From the NCBI GenBank assembly GCA_902779455.1, contig CACZBS010000030.1, forward strand, positions 1 to 45,380: a stretch of 45,380 nt of DNA, in the 5' to 3' direction. The translations under genes were made by a program, and so were the position numbers. Below, piece after piece: positions 17,024-24,071 of the stretch; position 1 is the first letter of the stretch; each line of letters opens with the position of its first letter. Below the pieces are notes generated by a model. That model was not told the DNA's origin. It did no database searches and saw only the letters and a program-made list of their open reading frames with translations. The DNA comes from an uncultured Prevotellaceae bacterium (GTDB lineage: Bacteria > Bacteroidota > Bacteroidia > Bacteroidales > Bacteroidaceae).

Positions 17024-17641
17024 TCACAGCTGTCCCGCCTCAACCATCAGCACGACGCGCTCCGTCAGGCGGTCGACGCCGTCAGCGTCGTAGCCCTTCT
17101 TCAGCGACGCGCCGAACATCCAGGCGAAGGCCTGCCACATGCCAGACCGCACAGGGCCGATGAAGGCCTGCATCGCCTCGTAGGCCGTCGAGTTGCACTC
17201 GCGGTCCACCAGCTTGATGAGCAGCTTGCCCTGCGAGAACGTCAGCTTCTTCATCTTCGGCTTATATTCCTTCACGATGGCCGCCTCCACGCGCTTCATG
17301 TGCTCCTCCTTCTCCTTCTTCGTAGGCAGCGTCTCCAGATACTCCGCCGTCTCAATCAGCATCTGGCGCACCTCCTTGGCCAGCGGCAGCGTCTTCTTCA
17401 CGTTCTTCACCAGCCTGAGGTAAGCCTGCTGCTGCCGGCGGTTCTTGAACGTCGGCTCCGGATAGACGTAGACGTTCGACATCTCCATATACTGGATCGA
17501 GTCGCCGTCGACCACCGTCCGTGCCACCTTCACCGTCGGCACCATCGTCGGTTCGCCCGTCGCCACCTCCTCCTGCGCCCGGGCCACCGTCAGCCCCGCC
17601 GCCATCATCACCGCTGTCAAAAGTATTCCTTTCGTCATCAT
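17024..17641 (-). CDS. DUF4294 family exported protein
   Basis: The protein of 205 residues starts at the ATG 17641 (17638 is an adjacent alternative) because a promoter -7 box ends only nine bases upstream. A signal peptide would cut at ARA|QEEV, leaving Gln first. The body has a helical segment rich in Lys/Glu (about 70-130) and ends with the family signature KLVDRECNSTAYE. DUF4294 proteins are widespread in Bacteroidetes and of unknown function, probably periplasmic. It is convergent with the DUF4302 gene and separated from the HEPN fragment by a promoter that is a near copy of the one upstream of the nucleotidyltransferase. Confidence 0.88.
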   Translation of the reverse strand: MMTKGILLTAVMMAAGLTVARAQEEVATGEPTMVPTVKVARTVVDGDSIQYMEMSNVYVYPEPTFKNRRQQQAYLRLVKNVKKTLPLAKEVRQMLIETAEYLETLPTKKEKEEHMKRVEAAIVKEYKPKMKKLTFSQGKLLIKLVDRECNSTAYEAMQAFIGPVRSGMWQAFAWMFGASLKKGYDADGVDRLTERVVLMVEAGQL

Positions 17642-17650
17642 ATACGCCTG

Positions 17651-17682
17651 CAAAGATACGCAATAAATCCCGTTCCGCCAAG
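17651..17682 (-). promoter_or_regulatory. Promoter of the DUF4294 gene
   Basis: The minus strand has CTTG, a 20-bp spacer and TATCTTTG, a good Bacteroidetes -33/-7 pair. The 37-bp region 17646-17682 matches 18244-18280 at 33 positions. Confidence 0.75.
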
Positions 17683-17708
17683 GAGTAACAATTCACGATG
17701 CCAAACTT

Positions 17709-17915
17709 TCAACAGCCTCCACAAATGCCACAGCCTTCGGAAGCAAGAAGTCCTTGGGCTGCATAGAAGCAAGCATAGTAAAGTCGTGTCACCGCAGCAT
17801 TAAAGTATCCACCCTCTCGCAGATAGCGAGCTTCGGCAATAGCCTCATGAGCACGCTCAAAACGATAGGCCACAAGATCCGACCGCTGTTCTGGTGTCAG
17901 TGTCTCTTCTTTCAT
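17709..17915 (-). pseudogene. Truncated HEPN domain protein (HepT-like fragment)
   Basis: This 68-residue frame starts with KEETLTPEQRSDLVAYRFERAHEAIAEAR and contains NAAVTRLYYACFYAAQGLL, the N-terminal half of HEPN proteins. These are normally about 110-130 residues. After LLASE it ends in a cysteine-rich GCGICGGC and a stop, so the second half, which usually carries the Rx4-6H RNase motif, is missing. None of the three frames downstream restores it. Its ATG overlaps the stop of the nucleotidyltransferase gene as ATGA, the usual arrangement of MNT-HEPN toxin-antitoxin pairs. I infer a disabled toxin; a short functional form cannot be excluded. Confidence 0.75.
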
Positions 17916-18229
17916 AACCTTACCCCCTCTCTTCTGACATTAATATGGAATGGCGTCACAACATCCGGATGCTCCCATTTGTCCTTAGGCAGGATGAGTG
18001 AACTGATGATGACACCTGATTGCAACTCTATCTCATACAGTTTTCCCACAATAGAATGCTCCACTTCCGGGGAAACCGCATCGGAAGGCAACAATATGAG
18101 AAGATCGACGTCGCTGTCACTTCGTGCGTCGCCACGAGCCTCCGAGCCATACAAAATGGTCTGAGCATCAGGTATAAACCGATGCGCCATCTCCCTTATC
18201 TGATTTACAACATTTTCTCTTCTCATCAT
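17912..18229 (-). CDS. MNT-type nucleotidyltransferase (MntA-like antitoxin)
   Basis: The 105-residue protein begins at the ATG 18229 (or 18226) just after a promoter; the longer frame to 18316 runs through that promoter. It has the minimal nucleotidyltransferase motif YGSEARGDARSDSDVDLLIL at about residues 27-46. In MNT-HEPN systems this enzyme adds AMP to the HEPN RNase toxin and silences it. Its partner here is truncated, so its present target is unclear. The two genes overlap by 4 bp. Confidence 0.85.
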   Translation of the reverse strand: MMRRENVVNQIREMAHRFIPDAQTILYGSEARGDARSDSDVDLLILLPSDAVSPEVEHSIVGKLYEIELQSGVIISSLILPKDKWEHPDVVTPFHINVRREGVRL

Positions 18230-18248
18230 TCTTCCTCTTTTCTGCCTG

Positions 18249-18280
18249 CAAAGATAAGCAATAATTTCCGTTCCGCCAAA
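18249..18280 (-). promoter_or_regulatory. Promoter of the MNT-HEPN operon
   Basis: TTTG, a 20-bp spacer and TATCTTTG form an ideal Bacteroidetes promoter on the minus strand. It is nearly identical, spacer included, to the DUF4294 promoter, so the module is flanked by 37-bp direct repeats. Confidence 0.8.
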
Positions 18281-18299
18281 TTTTTTTGCCATACATGCA

Positions 18300-18336
18300 G
18301 CGGGGGCGGCATCCACACCAAGGATGCCGCCCCCGC
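18300..18336 (-). terminator. Strong GC hairpin after the small-peptide gene
   Basis: GCGGGGGCGGCATCC pairs perfectly with GGATGCCGCCCCCGC around a 7-nt loop. It lies 45 bp beyond the peptide stop codon. No T-run follows directly on the minus strand, so its terminator role is likely but not certain. Confidence 0.6.
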
Positions 18337-18380
18337 CTATGAGAGTCTTTTCAATTCCTTTCTTTAATGCACAGACGAGA

Positions 18381-18563
18381 TTACTCCTCGTCGTCCCAGA
18401 TGCTGCGGCTGCCGCGGCTCATACCGCCACCAGTAGCGTACTCGTCGCTCAGCGAGCCAGTACCCGTGCCATTCTCATCATCGAATTTGAATGAGCCGGC
18501 CATGAGGCTCTGAAGCTCTATGTTCTGCACCGTGAGGACGGGCGAAATATATGTCTTTTTCAT
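18381..18563 (-). CDS. Small 60-residue peptide of unknown function
   Basis: The peptide starts MKKTYISPVLTVQNIELQSL, then MAGS, has a Gly/Thr-rich middle and ends in SRGSRSIWDDEE. No membrane segment or signal peptide is visible. I recall many short Prevotella proteins with the same plan: MKK.Y..P...V at the start, a GS after about 22 residues, and an Arg/Ser plus acidic Trp tail. None has a function that I know. It lies 27 bp downstream of a giant secreted protein gene and is almost certainly in its operon. The leader-like N-terminus ending in a small-residue site invites comparison with exported or processed peptides, but no maturation enzyme is nearby. Confidence 0.75.
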   Translation of the reverse strand: MKKTYISPVLTVQNIELQSLMAGSFKFDDENGTGTGSLSDEYATGGGMSRGSRSIWDDEE

Positions 18564-18590
18564 AATTACAGTTACGTTTCTTAAGTTTTA

Positions 18591-21500
18591 TTACTTCACA
18601 ACATACTTCTTGCCATTCTGGATGTACAGGCCCTTCTTGGGCTGAGCAACCTTCATACCGTTGAGATTGTAGACAGCACCGTTCTCCACCTCCGTCGAGA
18701 CGTTCTTGATGCCTGTCTGCTCATCGTCGAAGCGGAAGCTCATGCGAACATCGCCTCCAACCTCAGCAGTCTCAGCAGTCGACTTCAGATAAGCGCGGTT
18801 CGTTGCCACCGTCTGGTTGTTAGCCTTGTAGAAGCCAATGACACCACCGACAACGTTCAGGATGTAGTTGTGGGTTCCATCTTCGTTATCGCTGGCCACG
18901 GCCTCACCCGTACCGCGCTTGAAGTCATTGTCCTCCAGAGCTGCAGCACCAGCAGTGACGGGCACCTCAAACGTACCGGCACCACGCAGCAGCACACCCT
19001 GTCCGGCGGGAACCGTCATCACCTGCGTGAAGGCGATGTCAGTGCCTGTCACCTTAGCCTTATAAGCCTTCACATCCAGACCAGTGAAGTCGAGGTCGTT
19101 GTCGCTCACGTAGGTAGCCAGACCTGCATCTGTGACGGTCACAGCCTCTGTGCCAGCCTTCTTCAGTTCAAGATTCGAGATAGCGATGGCATTGTCCACA
19201 CTGGTGTTGGTATTCTTAATCTGGAACTTATAGTTACCGGCAGCCTCCGTCTTGAATACAAAGTTCAAGTCAATAGCAGCACCTCCGGAATGAACACCTG
19301 TTGAAGGTGTATGGAGAGTCTTTGAGGCAACCTCGACACCTGATTCATTAGCGATGACGAAGGTGATGTCCTTGTCGACCTGTCCCCAGCCGCCGAACTG
19401 AGCCTTGAGACGATAAGTAGCTGCACCGAGAGGCATGGTGTAGCCTTCGGTCTCACCATAAGTGTAGACCGCATCCTTGCCGCTGTTAGTACCGTCGAAG
19501 CGCATGTAAGCTGCCGAACGTGTGCCATCACCCTGGCCGAAGGTAGCCAGATTGTCATAGTTGTTCATACCGCTGGTAAGGACAAATGCACGAGCATGCT
19601 GTGCACCTCCAAGACCGGCAGGACTGCTAGTCTTCCATCCGATCATAGCAGCATCGTTGCCGCTCTTTGAGAAATCAGGATCGCCGAAAGCGTTCACCTC
19701 AGCGGTGTTGGCTGTCCATGTCATGCCTGAAATAGCATCCTTTGCTGCATCGATTGCGGCCTGACTGGTAGCATCCTTATTGTCCAGCATGCTCTTGGCT
19801 GCAGCGATGGCGGCCAGATTCTCAACATTGTTGTAGGGAGCGTACTCATCGGCCTCGAAGCCGAGTGTAGGCACGGTCACGGCGTCGTAAGCCGTCTGCA
19901 GTGCAGCGTAGTCGAGAGCAGCAGGGTTAGCCATCAGCACGATGTCGTCGATGCCTACCCAGTTGCTGTTAGCAGTGGTCAGACTGAAGGAGAGCGTCGT
20001 GGGCGCCACACCGTCGGAGGTGAATGTCAGCACGCGGTACTCCCAACCGTTACCCTTGCCACTGTTGGAATAGGTGGCCGAAGCATCGAAGGTGGCGGTG
20101 CCGTCAGTGGCGATACCGAAGCCCTCACCGCCCTTGTAGGGGAAGACGACGGTGTTGGTGCCGTCGGTCATGGTGAGCTTACCGTTGACCGAAGCACGTC
20201 CCTTGGCAATCAGAGCGTAGTCGCCGGCAGGCAGCGTGACGGTCTGCGTCATAGTGCGGGCATCGGCGTTATAGAGGTCATAATAGGTGTCTTCGGCTGT
20301 GCCGTCCCAGCTTTGGCTCTTATTGGTGCCGGGAGCATTAGTCCATGCACCAAGCTTGCTGGTGAAGTCCTGGGTGTAAGCCTTGGCAGCGTTGTACTCA
20401 GCGACGATGATGCTCTCGACGACGTTGAGGTCGGCAGCAGTCGTGGTGCTGCTGATGGTGGGAATGGTGACGCCCAGCTTGGCAGCCACGTTGGCATTCA
20501 GCTCAGCAACTGCGTTATAGGCAGGAGCAGCAGCCACGAAAGCATTCGAAGCGGTGTTCAGAGCCTCGGTAGCAGCGATGAGTGCGGCCTTGTCGGTCTC
20601 GTCGACAGTGCCGTAAGTATTCAGGGCAGCCACAAGGTCAGCCTTCTCCTTACCGGTGACGTTGGCGTAGGCAGCATTGGTATTGTTGGCCGTAGCGGTG
20701 TTCAGTGCAAACTGATAGTCGGCGATGTAAGCCGAGAGGTCTTCACCCTCGGTGTAGCGTACGTTGTAGAACGACAACCAGCTGATGTTGCTGTTCTCAG
20801 CCACGGTGATGGTGGTCACGAGGTTACCCTCTGCGTCGGTTGTGCCAACGGCAGAGAAGTTGCCGATGTAGTAGTTGGTCGAACCGAACTTCGTGCCGGC
20901 GCTGATGGTGACGGGCGTACCCTCACCGACCTTCATCTGGATGGCGTCGGCAATCATCGTCTGGCCGTCTGTGGGCTGCACGCGGGCGCGGATGGTCACC
21001 GAATAGGTCTCGTTGGCCTTCAGACCAGAGATGGTAGAAGTGAAAGTATTGGCAGCAAGAACATTTCCCGATTTGACCCAGTACTCATAGAACGGGGTGT
21101 AGAACTCCGAGCCGTCGGTGTTACCCTCGATCGACCATGTGTTGACATAGAGAGGTGCATCGAACTCATTGCACTGTGTCGTGCCAGCCTTCCATGTCGA
21201 CAGCATAATATTGTCCATATTATTCACCTTATGCCAATCTGTGCCATTCTGGTAGGCTGCATCAGCATTATAGTTGGCAGCATCAGCTGTAGACAGTGTA
21301 CGTGCCTCATAGGCGGCCTTGATGTCGGCATAATAGGTGTTGTAAGCAGCCGTGGTGTAGAAGTTAGTGAAGGTCTTCTCACCTGTCAGATAGTCGTTGA
21401 TGCGGTCGAGATAAGCCTTGGTGCCGGCATAGGCGGCGATAGATGCAGTAGCATTCGTCGTAGCGGTCTGCAGGGCATTGACAGCCTCCTCCAGGGCAGC

Positions 21501-22775
21501 CTCAGTCTCAGCAACAGTAGTGTAGGTAGAGATGGCGTTCTGCAGGGCGGTGAGGACAGCACCCTCCATGACAGCCGTCTGGTCAACAGCCTTGGCTGCG
21601 GCCAGGGCGTTGGCGTGCGACTCCTTCAGGATGTCGAGGTCAGCGCCGAGGTAGGTCAGGGTGAAGTTGTCGGCGTTCACCCAGTTATGCTCGACATTTG
21701 CAGAAGCCTCGGTGCCGATTTCAATTTGGCCGTTAGTGACCTTTGTCGGGACTGTCAGGTAGGTCCAGCCACGCTGACCATTGCCCATTGTCGTCTCCGT
21801 GCCGTCGGCGTTGATGTTACCACCAGTATCACCGAAATGGGTGAGGCTTTCCGACTTGTCGCTGTTGGCGGTAAGGTAGACGTCGACACCTGCGGAAGCC
21901 ATGAAGGCTGCCTTGAGGACATACTTGCCGTTAGGCACCGTGATGGTCTGCTTCAGCGAGCCCGTCCAGCTGGATGCATTCCAGTCGCTAAACTCAAAAA
22001 TACCTGGGAATCCGTCGAAGCCTACGCCGTTGTTGATGTTCTGCGTACCTGTGGTTGTCCATCCGAAGGGGATAGAGCCCGTCCAGAACCGGGCGTTGGG
22101 ATTGACGATAAGGGCTGTCATGTCGAGCGGTGTCGACTCCGAAGCACCCGTGCCGGCACGCAGAGCGTCGTAGTAGGCGTTGGCGTCGGTCTTGGCGATG
22201 GCATAAATCTGATAAGTGCCTTTCATCGTCGCGGGCTTGTTCAGAGCAATTTCGAGACCATTGGCAGGAGCGGCGTTGTCATTCCATACACCAAGGTAGT
22301 TACCATTGTCTACGGGATATTTATCGTTCTGAATAGTCCAGCTGCCATCGGTGTATGTAAATTTGACGTGACCCCACTCCTTGCTACCGCCACCATTGTC
22401 ATGGGTGCGATAAAGATGGGCAGCATTCCATTCCGTCTGCAGGAAAAAACCGTTATACTCTGCGTTCGTGATTACCCAAGACGAGCCGTCTGCTGCAATG
22501 GTGAAGAGCATGCTCTTGTCAACAAGAGGATTAGCGGATGTCCTGTAATAGAGACCATTGTACGAGGCACCCTGATTCTGACCTCTTGACAAGGTCAGCA
22601 TCAAGTCTTGTCCATTGTCCACGAAAGCATAATAATAATCACCAAGATTGGCGGGCAGAGTCGTCAGCTTCTGCCAACCATCTGATTCTTTGAGCAGTGC
22701 TGTGTCAGCACTTGCAGTCATACCTCCCCCAAGCATGAGGGCGGCGGCTGCCATGAAAAGTTTTAGTTTTCTCAT
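18591..22775 (-). CDS. Large secreted protein with FIVAR-like repeats and C-terminal sorting tail
   Basis: This 1394-residue protein has a signal peptide (cut near TASA|DT), several all-beta segments resembling galactose-binding/CBM folds (for example about 220-375, 520-690 and 820-960, with IKQTITVPNGKYVLKAAF-like and VTLPAGDYALIAKG strands), and Ala/Thr-rich helical stretches of the FIVAR type (about 376-460, 695-800, 965-1040). The end, YNLNGMKVAQPKKGLYIQNGKKYVVK-like, is the short tail found on other secreted proteins in this window. No catalytic motif was recognised. It probably is a surface or secreted carbohydrate-binding or adhesive protein. The 60-residue peptide follows in the same operon. 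Confidence 0.85.
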   Translation of the reverse strand: MRKLKLFMAAAALMLGGGMTASADTALLKESDGWQKLTTLPANLGDYYYAFVDNGQDLMLTLSRGQNQGASYNGLYYRTSANPLVDKSMLFTIAADGSSWVITNAEYNGFFLQTEWNAAHLYRTHDNGGGSKEWGHVKFTYTDGSWTIQNDKYPVDNGNYLGVWNDNAAPANGLEIALNKPATMKGTYQIYAIAKTDANAYYDALRAGTGASESTPLDMTALIVNPNARFWTGSIPFGWTTTGTQNINNGVGFDGFPGIFEFSDWNASSWTGSLKQTITVPNGKYVLKAAFMASAGVDVYLTANSDKSESLTHFGDTGGNINADGTETTMGNGQRGWTYLTVPTKVTNGQIEIGTEASANVEHNWVNADNFTLTYLGADLDILKESHANALAAAKAVDQTAVMEGAVLTALQNAISTYTTVAETEAALEEAVNALQTATTNATASIAAYAGTKAYLDRINDYLTGEKTFTNFYTTAAYNTYYADIKAAYEARTLSTADAANYNADAAYQNGTDWHKVNNMDNIMLSTWKAGTTQCNEFDAPLYVNTWSIEGNTDGSEFYTPFYEYWVKSGNVLAANTFTSTISGLKANETYSVTIRARVQPTDGQTMIADAIQMKVGEGTPVTISAGTKFGSTNYYIGNFSAVGTTDAEGNLVTTITVAENSNISWLSFYNVRYTEGEDLSAYIADYQFALNTATANNTNAAYANVTGKEKADLVAALNTYGTVDETDKAALIAATEALNTASNAFVAAAPAYNAVAELNANVAAKLGVTIPTISSTTTAADLNVVESIIVAEYNAAKAYTQDFTSKLGAWTNAPGTNKSQSWDGTAEDTYYDLYNADARTMTQTVTLPAGDYALIAKGRASVNGKLTMTDGTNTVVFPYKGGEGFGIATDGTATFDASATYSNSGKGNGWEYRVLTFTSDGVAPTTLSFSLTTANSNWVGIDDIVLMANPAALDYAALQTAYDAVTVPTLGFEADEYAPYNNVENLAAIAAAKSMLDNKDATSQAAIDAAKDAISGMTWTANTAEVNAFGDPDFSKSGNDAAMIGWKTSSPAGLGGAQHARAFVLTSGMNNYDNLATFGQGDGTRSAAYMRFDGTNSGKDAVYTYGETEGYTMPLGAATYRLKAQFGGWGQVDKDITFVIANESGVEVASKTLHTPSTGVHSGGAAIDLNFVFKTEAAGNYKFQIKNTNTSVDNAIAISNLELKKAGTEAVTVTDAGLATYVSDNDLDFTGLDVKAYKAKVTGTDIAFTQVMTVPAGQGVLLRGAGTFEVPVTAGAAALEDNDFKRGTGEAVASDNEDGTHNYILNVVGGVIGFYKANNQTVATNRAYLKSTAETAEVGGDVRMSFRFDDEQTGIKNVSTEVENGAVYNLNGMKVAQPKKGLYIQNGKKYVVK

Positions 22776-22829
22776 AATGTATTAAGTTAGTAAATATGGT
22801 TTGTAGTCGATTGATACTCAATAGAGTGG

Positions 22830-22837
22830 CAAAATTA
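22830..22837 (-). promoter_or_regulatory. Candidate -7 box of the large secreted protein gene
   Basis: The minus strand reads TAATTTTG about 54 nt before the start codon. The remaining 22838-23097 is AT-rich without a gene that I can support. Confidence 0.5.
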
Positions 22838-23097
22838 CAACAAATCTGTGAAAGATGTGCTGTCGGGGGACGATAATTAACAAAAAATAAGCATTCGGGG
22901 GAGGATGACTATTTTAGTTCGTGAGACGATTATTCTAATGATTCCTATTCGTTTCCCGATAAAGTCATCTACGGCCGGTTCGCTGAAGAGATGCTATTAT
23001 GAGTGTACGCTCAGCGGAAAATGTAAAAGAAATTCGGAATTTTCGACTGATTTTTGCAACCGACTGATTTTTAACTGGTTATTCGTAGGCTGGGAAA

Positions 23098-23177
23098 GAA
23101 GCGGTGCTTTTCGGGTCGAGAAGCGGTGCTTTTTTGATCGAAAAGCGGCACTTCTCGGGCCGAGAAGTGCCGCTTTT
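23098..23177. repeat. GAAGCGGTGCTTTT hairpin element, copy 3
   Basis: Two GAAGCGGTGCTTTT units are followed by AAAAGCGGCACTTCTC and its inverse GAGAAGTGCCGCTTTTT. The second pair has the six-base core in reversed sense (TGCCGC in place of CGGTGC) between the same GAAG and TTTT borders. It lies between the pnuC 3' end and the divergent upstream region of the large secreted protein gene. Confidence 0.85.
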
Positions 23178-23233
23178 TCAAAAGACGTGCTGTCGATGTA
23201 AAGAATATTCCGAGTGCGCGCGGACCGACGGTC

Positions 23234-23824
23234 TCAGGCGGTGCGGGGGATCATGCGGAGCCACTTGCGGTAGCCTGCGACGGCGACGACGGTGTAGAGG
23301 GCGTAGATGGCTGCCTTGAAGGGGATGCCCTTGTATATATATAATATGGTGCAGACGGCGTCGACGACGAACCAGAGGAGCCACTGCTCGGCGTACTTGT
23401 GGGCCAGTGCCCACAGGGCTACGATGCTGAGGGCGGTGGTGAAGGCGTCGGTGAGGGGTACGGTGGAGTTGGTCTGTGTGGAGAGGAACCACCAGATGAG
23501 TGCCCAGAGGGCGATGAGTACGACGGCGGTGGGCAGGATGAGGCGGAGGGGAAAATGGCCCACCCCCTGCCCCTCCCCTCGGGAGGGGTTGGGGGTGGGC
23601 TGCTGTTTGGGCCTCCATTTCACATATCCATAGAGGCCGGCGAGGCAGTAGTAGACGGCGAGTCCGAAGTCGGCGTAGAGTCCGGCCTTATAGTAGAGGA
23701 CCATGTCGACGGCGGGCATGACGATGGAGGCGAGCCAGAGCCAGATGCTGGCGCGATATTCGAGGTAGAGGTAGATGAGGCCGAGGACGAAGCCGAGGAT
23801 GTCGAGAAAGCGTAGTGTGTCCAT
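23234..23824 (-). CDS. pnuC: PnuC-family transporter, probably for thiamine (PnuT-like)
   Basis: The start is the ATG at 23824 (MDTLRFLDILGFVLGLIYLY); the longer frame is translation of repeats. The 196-residue protein has about seven membrane helices and PnuC signatures YYCLAGLYGYVKW and AEQWLLWFVVDAVCT. PnuC proteins carry nicotinamide riboside, while PnuT relatives carry thiamine. The TPP riboswitch and thiamine-type receptor upstream make thiamine more likely. In related Bacteroides operons a thiamine pyrophosphokinase follows; none does here. A cytoplasmic loop at about residues 75-89 (PTPNPSRGEGQGVGH) comes from an in-frame GC-rich palindrome. The gap to the receptor gene is 247 bp of repeats. 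Confidence 0.9.
   Translation of the reverse strand: MDTLRFLDILGFVLGLIYLYLEYRASIWLWLASIVMPAVDMVLYYKAGLYADFGLAVYYCLAGLYGYVKWRPKQQPTPNPSRGEGQGVGHFPLRLILPTAVVLIALWALIWWFLSTQTNSTVPLTDAFTTALSIVALWALAHKYAEQWLLWFVVDAVCTILYIYKGIPFKAAIYALYTVVAVAGYRKWLRMIPRTA
23559..23600. repeat. GC-rich palindrome in frame inside pnuC
   Basis: CCCACCCCCTGCCCCTCCC and its inverse GGGAGGGGTTGGGGGTGGG surround CTC. It adds PTPNPSRGEG and nearby residues in a loop after the third predicted membrane helix. Confidence 0.8.
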
Positions 23825-24066
23825 AATCGAGGGTTGAAGGTTGAAGGAGGAGGGTTGATGGGTCGGCTTCGCCGAGGTGGAGGGTTGAGGGTTGAGGGAG
23901 GAAGGTTGATGGGTCGGCTTCGCCGAGGTGGAGGGTTGAGGGTTGAAGGTTGAAGGTTGAGGGAGGGGTAAGGGTGGAGGCATTCAACCTTCAACCATTA
24001 TCCTTCCACCTCGGCGAAGCCGACCCATCAACCTTCCTCCTTCAACCCTCAACCCTTCAAACCTTC
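23825..24066. repeat. GGTTGAR heptamers and TCGGCTTCGCCGA hairpins between tonB receptor and pnuC
   Basis: Heptamers GGTTGAA/GGTTGAG alternate with two direct copies of TGGGTCGGCTTCGCCGAGG, and one inverted copy with reverse heptamers CAACCCT lies at 24005-24060. It occupies the whole intergenic space of an operon. It can form several stem-loops and might set the ratio of receptor to transporter. Confidence 0.85.
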
Positions 24067-24071
24067 AGCCA

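Noticed and set aside
20313-22589. 758-residue open frame on the plus strand opposite the large secreted protein
   Set aside because: The minus-strand protein has a signal peptide, domains and a sorting tail; the plus frame has none and no promoter.
22905-23201. 98-residue plus-strand frame between two operons
   Set aside because: Its second half is translation of the GAAGCGGTGCTTTT element, and no promoter or family resemblance was seen.
23825-23983. N-terminal extension of PnuC (PQPSTSAKPTHQPSS-like)
   Set aside because: It is translation of the heptamer and hairpin spacer; PnuC proteins begin at the hydrophobic segment after the ATG at 23824.
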